A DNA stretch of 64,000 bases from Setaria digitata (GCA_003640385.1 RCAB01000217.1:1-64000), one strand, 5' to 3'. Numbered from the stretch's first letter, positions 24,090 to 38,000 are shown. Numbers and translations: made by a program. Notes: generated by a model from the sequence alone, not told the origin.

Positions 24090-26638
24090 ATGGTCGATTC
24101 AGAAAATGAGGAACCGATGGATCATATGCATTCCAGTGCAGGTACCACTGAATATGAAAATGATCGACCGGGATCATCCATTTCCACCACCACTTCGTCA
24201 ACATTTGGACAAAGTATGGAAAGTTTTGATGCTAATAGTGTCGCCGAAATGGAAGATATTGTGCCGTCTATTATTGATGTATGTTCTGTTTTACTTCATT
24301 TTTGTTGCACTTGTATATTTCCATTTTGATTGCATTTATTCTTTTCACTTAGCAAAATTTTCGTTTACTCTTATTTGCTTGTTTATTCACTCTTTATATC
24401 ATATTTCTATGTTCGTTTCTCGTATGGGGGTTTTTTTTTTGATTTTTAAGTTCTATATATTTTCGTAGTTAAAAATTTTCAGTTTATCTTGGAGTTCAAC
24501 AGCTCACTTAAAATTGTATTTTTCACGTAAATAAACAGCGTGGCACAGTTCACTTGAAGTTTAACGATTTCAGTTAACTCGTTAAAATTGGTTTACACTC
24601 ACAAACGAGACAGTTTTGTAGTCGCCATCTATACTTAAAAATGTTTGCCTGAGTGTGTGTGCATATTTTGCTTAACGTTTGTGCTATTTACATTATGCAC
24701 AAGTGGTTCATGCGTTATGTGTTACTGCAGAGCATGCTTCAAGATACAGTGTTTGTTGCTTCCAGTCCTATATAATGCGAGTGATGCGTTTATGTTATTC
24801 CTTTTCTAAACATAAAATGAGTGTGTGATTGGTTTAAAGCCATATTCTATTATCTTAATTTACTTGGCTTACTGGACCTGGGCAAAAGGGTCCCCTTAAA
24901 AGAAACCATATGATATTAGGCTCCTAATAAACTCATTTTAGATTTAACGCCTGTTTCATTTAGACTTCTTAGACTACTGGCAGTTTATTCGGTCACTTTC
25001 AGTATAGGAGACGAATTCTCGATTCATTATTCGTTTTTGCAGTTTGCAAGCCAGTCAAAGCTGATGGCTAATATACGTGATAATAAGCCGAACCGGAAGC
25101 TTCCATCCCGCTGGGATGATGATGACGATGATGGTATTTTAACAAAGGATATGAACGATCCAAAGGAGCAAGTGTTGACGGCAGCTGAAGATGGCAATTT
25201 AGAACCACTAAAGGATTTGATCAGTAGTGACCCTTCATTACTGTCGGTTCGACTTCGTTGTATGAGTTCCAGCTTAAGGACTAAAAAATGCTATATCTTT
25301 ATTTATTTTTACAACTCTCTTATTAAAAAGAAATCTTCAGGGATGTTGAGAGAGGGGGAAAAAGAAATGAGGAAAACAAGGAATTATGAGGATTATGAAT
25401 AATAAATTAGCAAGCCATATGTTTTAGAAATTTATCTCATTCTTCAACATTTTAAAATTTCATCAGTTTTCATGATAGTTTGCAATACTAACAACTCTTG
25501 TATGTTATTAAACATATTTCCAAGTATTTAGGAAGAACTGTGACTTTCTGGGTAACTAGTATTTTTTCTTTTTAACTTTGAAAAGAGTAAGTAAAATGTA
25601 CTAATGTGAGCACCAATTTTATGCTTTATTTCGATATCGGTAAATCTAATTAATCATAAATTCTTTAATAGGCTCGCGATGTGGATGGATACACGGCATT
25701 GCATAGAGCAGCATACAGTGGGCATACCCATGTTGTCGAATATCTTTTATCAATCGGAGCTAATCCGGAATGGAATACGAATGATGGTTGGACAGTGTTA
25801 CATTGTGCAGCGACATGGTCGATGTACGAAGTTGTAGTATTATTACTCCGTCATGGTGTTAATGTTAACAGTCGGTCGAACGGTAATCTTACACCACTAC
25901 ATCTGGCAATTACGTCGAATCAGCCGGAAGATCGTGTCCTTACAACAATTCGATATCTTCTTGAAGCGCCAGGTTTTTCCTTTCTGTTTCGTTTTACATT
26001 CTGTTGTTCAGCATAATATTAATGCTTAAAATATAATAAGGAAAAACTTTCACTGTGGATTTTTGGTTTCTGAAAAATGTGTGCACAATAACCACATGTT
26101 AACCACATGTACACATGAATTTTATTCAACTGATATAAGTTTTCATTGAATATTTTGGCTTATTGAAAGGAACAGCACTCTTAATAAGGTAACTTCATCA
26201 GTCAAATACTTCAGCTGATAATTGGGGAAAAATTATTTCAGAATAGCGCGCATTCGTTTTCATCTCTTTCATATAGTAGATTAATAGATGATTTTCATAT
26301 TTATTTCAGTTGTGTAATCGACATGTCGGATATGTACTTAGTTATATCACAGGGAAGATATATAAAGTAGATTTCGTAGAGAAATACATTGTTTACATTC
26401 ATTGTGGTGGTAAGTAATAGTTTGAATGAAAGAAGTATGTCATGGCGACATCATCGTCGTAAAAAAGGGAATCAAGTTAAGTTAGCGATTAGTTTTCGAA
26501 CTTCATAGAATGCTGTATTAGTTTTCAGGCATTGATGCTACAGCTTTATCAAATTCGGGTGATTCACCTTTACAAATCGCAGGAAGAACTTCAGCCAAAA
26601 TCACTGAAATGTTGATGCGTTACTTCAGCAAGCCGTAA
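24090..26638 (+). CDS. ankrd49: Ankyrin-repeat protein, ANKRD49-like
   Basis: Four exons (24090-24278, 25043-25246, 25672-25972, 26529-26638) join to 267 residues. The N-terminal third is acidic and serine/threonine-rich. RWDDDDDDG at about residues 89-97 is followed by a helical lead-in (EQVLTAAEDGNLEPLKDLI). Three to four ankyrin repeats follow: LLSARDVDGYTALHRAAYSG, NDGWTVLHCAATWSM, NLTPLHLAITS, and the terminal SGDSPLQIAGRTS. The ARDVDxYTxLHRAAYSGH block is close to the ANKRD49 signature, which is why I prefer this name over a generic ankyrin label. Human ANKRD49 is about 239 residues; the nematode form is longer at its N-terminus. The molecular function of the family is poorly defined; ankyrin repeats imply protein binding. 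Confidence 0.9.
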
Positions 26639-29199
26639 TAATAATTAATACATGTAATAATTAATGAGACAAGAAATTGGATTGTGTTGTGTAAGAAGAG
26701 ATCCACTTAGGTTTAAAAGGTATCATTTACGTCTTTTTTTTTTTACATTTGACATTCAAGAATTTTTTTTGTAATAGTCTCATGTATCCATCGAATTTAG
26801 TGTCACTGTGACCTCAATTAGTGGATAAGAGTGAATGCTTGAATGACTGGGATTTTTGCTCCTGTTTGAGATCTGTCAAGTTTCTATGAACTGACGATGA
26901 ACTATATACTTTACTGAATGTTCGTATATATTTTTTGCTCTGCGGTTCCCTTGAGTTAACAGTAGGGTCAGTTTGGAAATGGATTTAATAAACATTAAGT
27001 GGCTGTTAGGTAGTAAATTGATTTGTGCTGTTTATTCTTCTACTACTAATCATTACTAACCATTTTTCTTTTTTTTTTTTTTTGACATAATTCAATGAAT
27101 AGATCCAATATAATACATTTCTAATTGATAATAAAGTGATTTTCGGAAAGGCTAGCTCTTATCAGACTACCTTGTTTAATGCACTGGTTTGTTTGGTTTT
27201 TTAGATTTTTACATGATGAAGTATTTATATTTGACAGGAATGAAGTGGATATTGATGCATCGTTATGATTCCTGCATTTCAAAACATATTTGTGTTGTGT
27301 CCTTTGTTTCTTAAATCTTTACATTCGGTTTAAAAATGTCTGCCGTAAAAGTTTTTTTTCTTTCACTTGAAGCATTTGTGATCATTGTTGTAATCGGAAT
27401 TAGTCCTTAGTGAGGTTAAAGTGACTTCGATACTTTTACCTAATTACTTAATTGATCAATATTCAGTTTTTGTCCAAGAAAAATTTTTTCGTGCTTTGTT
27501 TGTTTACACTGCCCTTCTATTGTTGTCCTGTTACGAATTAATTGTAGTTATGACATCATTTAACATCAACGGAAGTTACAATAGTGTATTACGTTATGTT
27601 TAGTGAGCTCAGCTTCTTAATTTAATGACATTGCTATCATTTAGGGTTATTACTTTAAATTACCTTCAAATATCCATATATAATTTCAATTATATAACTT
27701 ATCTTTCTGTATGTCGTGCTCACTTGTCGATCTATTATTATATTCGTATTTCTGGCACATATTTAGCATTATATTTTGCTTGTCCCGAAGGGAAAAACTA
27801 TAGGAAATAAATAATCTGTACTTTTTTCTTCATTTCAAATTTTGTTTTAGTTTATTGTGAATTTATGCAGCACTATCTGTGCATTGAGTCATTGTATTTT
27901 AATTTATCTTTCTAGCCTTCTGTTTCTGTTTTAATTCTTTGTTCAATCAGAAATAAATAGTTGTTTTTCATTTATCATTCTCTATGAACCTGTAATACTG
28001 CTTAGTTATGCTGTTATAATATACATAGAACTGACCTAAATATCAATGAAAATACTGTTTAGGATATTGCGTTGAAATGCATACAAACCAAACAGGAAGG
28101 TCAATTCATTCTTGAATTTATTATTAATATTAATTACTCTGGTGCGTTCTGTTTTGCTAAGGAAATGAAGCAGGACTTCATACGGCGGAAGTTTCGGGTT
28201 GGTCAATTACGGAACTTATTAAGTTCGTGTTATGGTAAGAGAAATTACGCTTGAATTATTCATTATCTCCTGACAGATTTTTCATTCTCATTTGGAAATT
28301 TAGATTTTGTATGTTACGCCGAACAGTTTTTTACCAGCCGCTAGCCCTTTCAGTGGCCATTGCATGCTTCAGTTGGGTATTAGTTATGTTCTGGGTTAAA
28401 TGTGGCATAAGTAGCGGCACTTGAATAATTAAAATAACTTTCAGGTACCACTCTTCATTTGCTATTAATCCTTTGACATTTCTGAACGGTAAATTTAACG
28501 AAAGAGCTTGGGTTTATTGAACAATGGCTAAGGTGCTTCAGTGTTGTTTTAGTTAGAATTAGTGAGGAGCTGTACTTTATAGAAAAAGACGACTCAATTC
28601 CTAGAAGACGGAGTTTGCTATTTATCATTTGAGCTCACGTTATGCACTTATTTATGGCAGTTTTTAATTTAAATTGATGGCAGCTTCCAACTTTTTTACA
28701 GTTCCCATTATCAGTGCAGAGCGTATGTTATAGCCTATCAAATTGATCATACACTAGAGATTTATGATGCAACTTAATTAGTTTAAAAGAATCAAAATAT
28801 CCAATGTTCAAGTTTATTTAGGTCAGCAAATTGAGGCAGTTTAGTGTTTAAAATCTTGTAGAAATGAGATTGCCTAGTAATTAAGACAAATATTGTGTTT
28901 CCATCAGCTTAATTTCCGAATAATTTTTGGTCACTGTTTCGAGATCTCTATAAATCTCTATATTTTAGCAATATGGACAAGAAGACAACATATTCTGCGT
29001 AATTGATGTCCTTTCTTTACATTAAACTTGAACTGATAAAATATTATTTGGTAATTGTCAAATTCATTGCGGAGTTTTGTTTTCAGATTTATTTCCCACT
29101 AGTTAAATACTTTTTTTTAGAGAGGAAAGGGGAAGAATAAGATATAGTTTGACTGTTCAATATAAGAAAGCTGTTAAGAAATCAAATTTCTAGGCAAAT
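26639..29199. other. 2.6 kb intergenic region with no assigned gene
   Basis: An AATAAA at 26987-26992 may end the ankyrin transcript. Several short open frames occur; the best (28072-28254, 60 codons, preceded by a TTTAG acceptor-like site near 28063) resembles no family I know. The rest is AT-rich with T-runs. The last bases before 29200 are a TTTCTAG acceptor (AG at 29192-29193) six bases before the DHHC start codon, consistent with trans-splicing or a non-coding first exon. Confidence 0.5.
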
Positions 29200-31351
29200 A
29201 TGCGTTTGAAGACTTGTGGAGCTTATGAATGGGCCAATATTGGTGGTATTGTATATACATTACTACTGATCTTTGGTATATATTTTCTTATATTGTTTTA
29301 TACATGTCCTGCAACCTATCAACCTGATCAATGTGCTCGAGCGAATTGTTTCGGTATCATTATCATTTTGGAATTGCTCGTCAACTTTCTTCTGTTTATT
29401 ATCTATAGCAGGTACTTATCAATGTTAAATATTATTAACAAACTAAATCGTAAACGTTAGTATCACCAGTGCTTATTGTCAAGATTGTTAGGCTATTATT
29501 CATATATAAGTTGAAGTGTTTTTAGCGGCATTTGTGTGAGATTTTTCATAACGTTGCAGGAACATTTTCCAATAATTGTCTTTTAGCACAACCGAATCCT
29601 ATTTTAACAGTTCTCACAATAAGCGTATCAATTCATTACATAGGCTTTACCGCAAGTAAGTACTTTTTTAATATCCGATATGTGGTCGATTTCATCCCTT
29701 TTTTTAGACGTAATGATCCGCAACGATGGCTTCAAGGTGTTACAATTTTAACAAACGTAAAAGGTGCAGGTAAATACTGTTTGGAATGTAATCGAATAGC
29801 ACCACTGAGGAGTCATCATTGCAGACTGTGTAATATGTGTGTTCTGAGAAAAGACCATCACTGTTTTGTGACTGGTGCTTGTGTTGGAATTGCTAATCAG
29901 GTTAGCTAATAAAAAAAAATATTTGAGATGCGAAATTTGAGGGAATGTGAATCATCAGTATTCATTATCTCGGGTTATGGTGTATTTAAGTTATATAAAA
30001 AGTAGCAGGTTTTGGCACTTCGTAACCAAATTCATTATATCGAACGAAAATACGTTGATTAAATAAACTAAAGTTCCATGGGAAATAAGGTAAGGCCAAA
30101 TTATCGCCATCACCATTCCTATTGTTGCTTTTCTCATTATCATTAATATTATCGTATTGCTATTATGTTTTCAGTATTGCCATATTACTACATTACTTTG
30201 ATTCTTTTCCTTAAACTCATTTTCGTAATTTTGACTGAACTTTTCGCTTGTCCATTATAATACCATTTATTTCAGCGTTTTTTCATTGTATTTGTCCTCT
30301 GGGCTAGTATCGGTGGAGCCGTTGGATCGTTTTTTATTCTGATGTATTTGTTGCAATATGTAGAATCTAATATTTATCCGTTTGGTTGGTTAAAACTTCT
30401 AGCACCAGTGGCCGTTATTCGATGGATTATTTCCTATGAAATATTCACCAATACCGCTCTTTGCATTCTGTTCAGTATATGTGCAGCCACCTCCATTGTT
30501 GCCATTATTTTCTTTGGTTCACAGGTAGAAATTCATGTTTTGAGCACGACTTTATGAACTCTAGTCTTCTTTTGGTTTCTGTTTTTTAAACACACATTTC
30601 CTTCATTTTATCATACCAGCTGCATTTCTAAAATGCCCTATTAGAAAGTATAATTATTTCATGACTTTGTATGATTTTAGATGTTTTATACATTGAATGG
30701 TTATACAATGTATGATTACCACACGCTGAGCCGAAAGATTGAATTACATGGTGATGGCGAAACTTATTCAGAAAGGTATGAATTTAAAAAGATAAATGGT
30801 AGGACCTTTTGATATCGCTTTTCTTTTTTATTGCTCAACAGTATTTGCTTACTTCAAGTTCCTTAGTTTATCTTTGTACGCTTTCTTTCCTTATCTATTC
30901 TCGAACATCACATAGCAGTAACTAACTTGCATTTAGTTCTTTGAATGGATGCATCTGTAATTTTGATTCTTCCAAGATTTCAGGGTAGTTTTAGTATATC
31001 TCTTCAGTTCCAGTCATTGGCTGAAAGCCCTACTTTTTTTTGGCTTTTGAAAAGTACAAAGAACGACACCTTACTTCTTCACACCAGACTAGTCCTAGGA
31101 GAAACCAGTTATAGGTTAACGTCAGAATTTGGTCTGCTTTCAAGCGAATTCGGAATGAGGTTTTGCAAAAATCCATTGTTAAAAAAAAAAAAAAACTGTA
31201 CTACTATGCAATTAATTTGCTTTCCAGATTAAGGATGGTGTTTGGCCATTATTGGGCAGTCAATTTCATCATTCCACTGCTTTGCTTTCCGAATCAGTTG
31301 ACCGCAGATGTCGCTCGAAATTTATTTTCGTCCTACTCCAAAGATATGTAA
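29200..31351 (+). CDS. DHHC palmitoyltransferase, ZDHHC24-like
   Basis: Protein S-acyltransferase of 290 residues from five exons: 29200-29411, 29708-29900, 30276-30524, 30681-30775, 31228-31351. Two N-terminal membrane helices (about 12-35 and 47-70) are followed by the Cys-rich domain: CLECNRIAPLRSHHC, CRLCNMCVLRK, then DHHC and FVTGACVG. The DHHC cysteine is the acyl-accepting catalytic residue. Two more membrane helices follow in exon 30276-30524. The short loop between helix 2 and the Cys-rich domain, and overall length near human ZDHHC24 (284 residues), favour that subfamily. Joining exon 1 directly to 29708 restores an AGA codon; an apparent intermediate exon at 29587-29655 was rejected. 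A TTTCTAG acceptor immediately upstream suggests trans-splicing of the start exon. Confidence 0.92.
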
Positions 31352-32806
31352 GAACTCTTTAGATTTCCGCTCATCTATGGTACACAGTGATAATCACATC
31401 CTTCACATCTATTGGTTCCTCACATAAAACACTGTTGTTGCGTTGGTGTTATTTCATATTTAAGAGTTGGAAGTCTTAGATAAGTCACGTTGACGACTTA
31501 CCTGTGGTTTCTGTATGTTATTCTTCTTGAAGTTTTGATAAGAACTGTTGTAATTTATAGCCCTGGTCAGTTTTCTATTTCACTTCATCAAAAAAAAGTC
31601 TTCGTCCTCCAAAGATAAAATATTTTGTACAACTTAACATTTCTTAAAATCCTAAAAATATAAATTCGCATCTTACCATTTTCGAAGAAATTAGCATTCT
31701 GGTTCTCATTGAGGAGCTAGGACACTAGAACTTCAAGATTCAGAAATTTCAAGCATGTCTTACCTCATATGACACAAGAGACTGTAATTAGTAAAATGTA
31801 TCCTACGATTTAATAAAGTTATTGTATGACGCTGTTTTTGCAACTGTTTTTATCGGTTTGTTGTGTGATATTTTGTACATTTATTTATATTCTATGGCTT
31901 AATTTTTTGTACATGTCATTTTCATTTTTTTTCTTTTCTTCCTGCCATCAGTTTGAGGCTGCACTGATATGAGCCTTTCATCAATTTTATAACTTCATAT
32001 TACAACTGAAGAAATGATGATATTTACCACATTTCAAATAGTTATCAGTTTTATATTTGTAAAAGGAATGTATATAAAAAAGTTGATATATATATATATA
32101 TCTCAACTATATATATATATATTTATATATATANTGTTTTCGAAGTCCGTATAATTTCTTTACACCGACCAGGGCGAAAGCTCTTCCGTTTTGGAAACTC
32201 GTTCAAAGAAAAAAAAAGACGCAATTTTCTCAATTAACATCCTCCCAACAAGTGGAGTTAACTATAGGGATGGAAAAGTTGTACTAAATACACTAATGCC
32301 CTTATACAGATCACAGAAATTACGAAAGAAACACAGTAATGTATCACAGTCTTTCATATGTTCATTCAAAGTGATTTAAGGTATTCTACTAAGAGTTCCA
32401 CGTCGTGTCTTCCATCAGTACGCAAATATTTCTGCAAAAATCACGTTTTGGCAAGTATTGAAAAGTAATAGTTTGTCGAACTGTACTGAGTACTGTTTCT
32501 TTGGATGAAAGAGCGATGTAGCGGGGTCCAGTTTCCATTTTCTACATACAACTAACAAGAAGAAAAACGATTAACGACCCTTCGAGCAAATTTCAAGATG
32601 AAGAAGCGAATATAAATGATAACAACGTTTGGGAACTGGTAAATATCTTCAGCAAAATTGAAAGCATCATAAAAGTAAGTCAGAAAACTCCAATTCTATT
32701 TTTCGTACTATAGCGCTAGTTAGCACAAACATTTATTAAATGGCTTATAGCTATTGTTTTATAGCTATTTCGAAATTGGACTTTTTCAACTACATTTCCA
32801 AGGCAA
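31352..32806. other. Convergent intergenic region (DHHC 3' / iPLA2 3')
   Basis: About 1.45 kb. It holds an AATAAA at 31812-31817, a TA-rich hairpin-forming tract at 32081-32133 and the only ambiguous base of the window (N at 32134). A short open frame at 32191-32379 is basic, low in complexity and not recognised. No gene is supported here. Confidence 0.55.
32081..32134. repeat. (TA)n microsatellite with flanking inverted repeat
   Basis: A TA dinucleotide run is bracketed by AGTTGA (32081) and its complement TCAACT (ending 32109), then a second TA run ends at the N at 32134. The tract can fold on itself. The undetermined base shows that the assembly was uncertain here. Confidence 0.85.
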
Positions 32807-35061
32807 TTATATCAATATAATTATTAGTTTCGTCTGGTAAATATTTAGATTGTACATTTCACGCACCTCTGTGTCCCACAATAAGTCGAGGATTACTTCA
32901 TTGTTTCTTTCATCAAGTTCCACTTGAGATGAAAGAAGTGGCGAGAAACGGAAAAATGGAATGAACTGATCGTGAGCCCAAGAGCGTGCACGTATCACGC
33001 AAGCTCCGTTGGAAGCTGTAATCTGTAATGTGACTTCAGCATTTGTTATATTGTGTTATAGAAAGATGAATTGGAGATGACTCTTCATCAGATAGTACTT
33101 GAGATTCCCGTAATAATGGTCAGCTTTCCTCTTTCTATCTGGTGTTTCTTCATTCAACATTCACTACATCCTGTGACTGACCTTTGAACTTAGATGTAAT
33201 AATCCACACAACATCATCAGATCGTCTAGGTGAGGCCCATGGTCAGGGGCACACTGTTGAGTGCTCTCCGCAGTCTAATATTTTTGGAATGTCCCGACAT
33301 CGAAGGGTGCCGGGACTGTAGTAGGGCTTGGGATGACGACAATCGACAGCATTAAGATTTCGAACCACAAATGCGGAAGGTTTGAAGCTCTATGAAGTGG
33401 TAAATGCTCCCGAGTAAACTCTACAAACCTGAGTTTGTTAATAAAGATTTCCAAGCAAAAACCTTAGATGAAATGAAAGAAATGTCAATGCGCTAGATCT
33501 GTTTATAAACTAACTACACAGGCAGATTGTTCCAGTCAGTCTCATCGTTCCTCACTACTATTTCTCTCAATTCATAGTTATCACCAGAACAAGTTATACT
33601 ACAGCACTGGGAGTAAATATAAAATCCAGCCACCAATATGCAGTTACGTAAAACAACCTGTTTGGTATGCTGGTCAAATAAATAATACATTTTGGCCGAA
33701 TATTAATAGAAGCAAACAATGAAGAAGTAAAATAAATTCAGTAAGATAACTGATATGAAAAATTTAGTAATGGAACTACCATAATCGGGATACCGTACTT
33801 CATCAGTATTGGTAATTAATTAGTTGAACCAAAAAGCTATGAGTAAATCAAACCTGCTCGACGAGAAGATTTTTCAAATTGACTAAATCTTGAACCATAC
33901 GCACACTTTCTACAATCCCTCCGGGCACACTAAAATTCCATTTTAGGCTATTTAAGGTTTCAGGAGGTGCTTGACCAGTTCCCAATGATAAGATACAGCC
34001 AACATGCACCGTTTCTTTTTTCTGGAAAATTTTGTTACTTTCATTTAAATAAACAAAAATTCAACTTGTTTGAACCTGTTCATCAACGCAGTTTAAAAAT
34101 CCCTTAGACAAAATAGTAGCGATTCCAGTACTCCAAAATACATTATTATCCAATATCAAGACTCCTGGTTTTCCTCTCACAACATTCACTTTTGCATTAA
34201 CTCAAAATCAAATAAATGAATTTTCCAACAGTTGACCTAGCTTTTTCCTGAAACTTAAAAAGATCCAGAACAGAACTTACCGCTTTCATACAAGCCACGT
34301 TATAAGTATGTATGTCAGATAGCAGATCAAGTGTTGGATTATTTGCCATCAATCCACCATCCACAAAATTATCCTTAGGTGAGAAAAATGTTGGGGCAGC
34401 GCTGAAAAACATATAAAGAGGTCAGGTACCATTTTCATTGCTCCAGTTTTTTCCACCCAACATACGCCTAATTTCCATATTCTTCTCATCCTTCAACTGC
34501 TACTGAAGTAGGTTGGAAGAAAAATCAAACAGCCCATTTTTTTACATCAGTGTTTCATATTATATTATTAATGTACTGTTCAATTTGCCAAATTAACTAA
34601 ATAATCATCTTTTAATGTTAATATTCCCTCTGGATATATATGTAACATTCCGATAGCCAAAGCACTACATATTCTGATGATATGAACAAATAAATCTATC
34701 TGCAGGAGAAATTTTTCGGCCATGGTTCTTCTCAGTAACGGTGAAGTACATTAGAAAGGCATGGTTTTATTCAATGATGAAAAAAATCAAAGATATAATA
34801 TATAGATTGCAATTAACACATTAAAATTTACACTTCAAAGTATCCTACCTTGAATATCGCGCGCACTTCCACACTAAGTTTTCCGAAGGATCATCAAATC
34901 CCAAGGCTTCGTTTTCAGCTTTGCTCAGTGGTAAAGTATAATTGCGAAACATTTTCAGTGCAGGTGGATTTTCTCGCACATACGAAGCCGTCACACTAAC
35001 TCTAAAAACGACAAGCTACAGGAATGCAAATTTTAATGGCCTGAAAAATGTTCCAACACAA

Positions 35062-35098
<37 letters not shown>

Positions 35099-38000
35099 TA
35101 TAATTAAAAGAAATTATAAAGAAACCTGTGAATGAAGAGAATTTTCTGAAAAGAATAAAACAACAAATATACCTCTTGGGTCCCAATTGCGCCATCGTTG
35201 TTTCCTCGCCAAAATTTTTTTGTAGAATACATTCGATTATTTTGTCTGAATATGGTCGCTTACCAATAAAGAGTTCATCCTTCATGGACATATAGAGACT
35301 CTGACAACGTCTTAATGAAAATCCTACAAGGTGATCCGTTCACAAACTTTGCTTTTGGTAGAATATGAATTTGTCCGGATTTGGCATATTGTAAAGACTA
35401 TTAAGAAATTGATATGTCAAGATGTAAGAGTTAAAAATTACAAAATTACGAACTAAAATTACAGATTTTGATTTAATAAACCTTTTGCTAATCCCAGTGC
35501 GATTATTGCTCCAGCACTAGTTCCGCACAACCACTGAAAGTGCTTCATGACAGAATGACCAAGGAAGTTTTCGATATGAATCAGTGTCTAAAAGCAATCA
35601 TTTTCCAAATAGAAAAGATTGATATGTCAAGATGTAAGAGTTAAAAATTACAAAATTACGAACTAAAATTACAGATTTTGATTTTTTTTTAATAAATTAC
35701 AGATTTTGATTTAATAAACCCTTTGCATCACTCGCAAAAAAAAGATTCACCATGACCACATTGGGAAACCCACTTCAAAGAAAATTCACAGTAACAAATT
35801 ATAGTTTTTTGGTACAATTAATGGCCCACATGACAATTATATTTATTAATATTACTAATTATCTAAACAACTGGTTTCCTCATTCGATGTACCTCATGAT
35901 AAATTGTTAAATAAACCTTGCATTCCAAAGGTTAAAAATTATTTTCAGACATACCTGCAAAATTACCAAGCCTCTAATTCCGCCACCATCGAAACTTATC
36001 ACATTAATCAACTGGCTCCTATCTTTCGGTGTCATTTGATGCCGTTTTGCTAATGCCCTTTCTTGCATAAGATCGGATAGAACTTCATATTAATGAAATA
36101 ATATCAGTAATATAGAATGCAACAGAACTAAAGAATCTACAGGAGGAGACAAGAGATATTTATGTAGACTCAGAACTTAAATGAGTATAGCTAAAATTAT
36201 CCCAGAAATTTTTTCTAAATTTGAAGAAAAGATTCACAATGGCTAAATTATTCTACAAAAAGTGCACTTTTAACAAAACGTACCATTATTTAAAGGCCGG
36301 ACGACTGATGGCAAATCAACAAACAATCTTAGACACATCATAACTTCCTCGCTAAAATTCTAATGAATTTTGCAAATTAAAATATTTTCATTAAATTCAT
36401 AAGTTCACTATCCTTTATCGTTAACAGAGTATCGGATAAAATTAAATTAAAAAAAAAAAACGATCAATGCAAAGTAACAGGTTGACTGATGTAAACTATA
36501 TTTATACCTATATAACCATAGACTTACGTTGTACATATAAGTGACAGAACGGGAGTAGCATGTGTATAAAAACCGAGAGTTTAATAAAAGAAAAAAGGAA
36601 TAAAATTCATGAAGAAAATCATTTATTATATCCACTATTCTTTAATGACTGTCTCTGAACACAAAGATGAATCCCTGATAAAAATTTTTAATAAATTTTG
36701 GCAGTACGAACTTGTCTTTAGCAACATCCAAAGCTGTTGCTCCGCGGTTATTCCTCAGTTGTACTGAAGCTCCAAAGCATAGCAACAGCTTCACAAGTTT
36801 AACATTTCCACTCTACAAATAAAGTACATCCGCGAAGTTAAATAGGAAATTCGCAACTTAGTAATGCGATCTAGTCCTAGTGCATAGTAACTTTAGGCAA
36901 GAATAACTATGGCATTAAAAAAAAAAAAATCTTTCAAAGGGATCTGTAACATTTACTCGATGAACAACTAGTAATTTCAAGGCAGCAATTTAGTCACGAA
37001 ATAATTCTGAAATTATCCACTCAAGTGAAATTTCTCGGCCGCATATATTCCCACATATAGAAATCAAAAAATTAACCTTAGAAGAGAAATGTAAAGGAGT
37101 TTCCCCATCACAGTTCCCAATATTTACGTCGGCATTATAGGTAAGCAGAGCAAAACTCTGGGATATATTGTTTCGAGCTACAGAACAGTATAACGGTGTC
37201 TGACCCAAACTATTTCGAGCATTTATATTCACAGCACTGCCAAGGTCGCCCAGTATGTGGTAGAGCAACTGAAACACTACCTTCTCCCCTCAAGAGATAA
37301 TGATTGCAGGAGGCATGAGAATAGATGAGCTAAATACTTTTCTTCTTGCTTATTTTCATTTTTTTTAAAAATATTCCCCTTAGTTTCCCTATTTGCATGT
37401 CAAAAACCTTTCCGTTGAATTTAAATTCAAATGAGAAGAATCATGATATTTATTTCTTCAAGATGTTGCAAATAGTTGGAAAATAATAATCGAAGATATG
37501 GCATCAAGGCAACATGAGCAATGTGTTGTACTGACGACTTAATCGTCTAAATATTGCAAATATAACATATTTTTGATCATAAGGAAATACTTACTCTTAA
37601 TTCCAAATCTTCATGAAGTAGCATAGAAGAACCACTGATCTCCTCGATCAAGAACTGGGGAGCTCGTATTAGTAATAAATCGACTATTCTTGAAATAAAT
37701 TACCAAAAATAAAATTCAAGACATAATTTAGCCACTAAATCCAAAAAAAAGTACTAGAAATGAAAACTGTAATGAAGAAATAGTAACAGATATGAACAGT
37801 GGATTAAGATACAGGAAAATAAAAAAAAAAAGATGGTAGTGATGGAGAGATGAGGCTGACATAATTGACTAAAAAAAAAGGTAGAGAATAATTACCTCGG
37901 TAAGTCGGGTGATGGAGCAGCAGAGATCACCACAGAAGCTAAGGTACGATCCCGGAAAGGACCAGTCGAACAATTTGCATCTAGTAAGATCTCTACACAT

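Noticed and set aside
24079..24468. 129-codon frame overlapping the start of the ANKRD49-like gene.
   Set aside because: Other-frame shadow of exon 1 that runs on into the intron; no homology that I can see.
29587..29655. Apparent middle exon in the DHHC gene, in two alternative frames.
   Set aside because: Joining 29411 directly to 29708 restores an Arg codon and the loop length of ZDHHC24; including this piece adds an unmatched insert.
34076..34200. Open stretch of about 40 codons ending CAG/GTT between iPLA2 exons 34401-34281 and 34021-33854 (- strand).
   Set aside because: All nearby acceptors give the wrong phase for both neighbours, and PLA2G6 has no insert at this position; exon 13 joins exon 14 cleanly without it.
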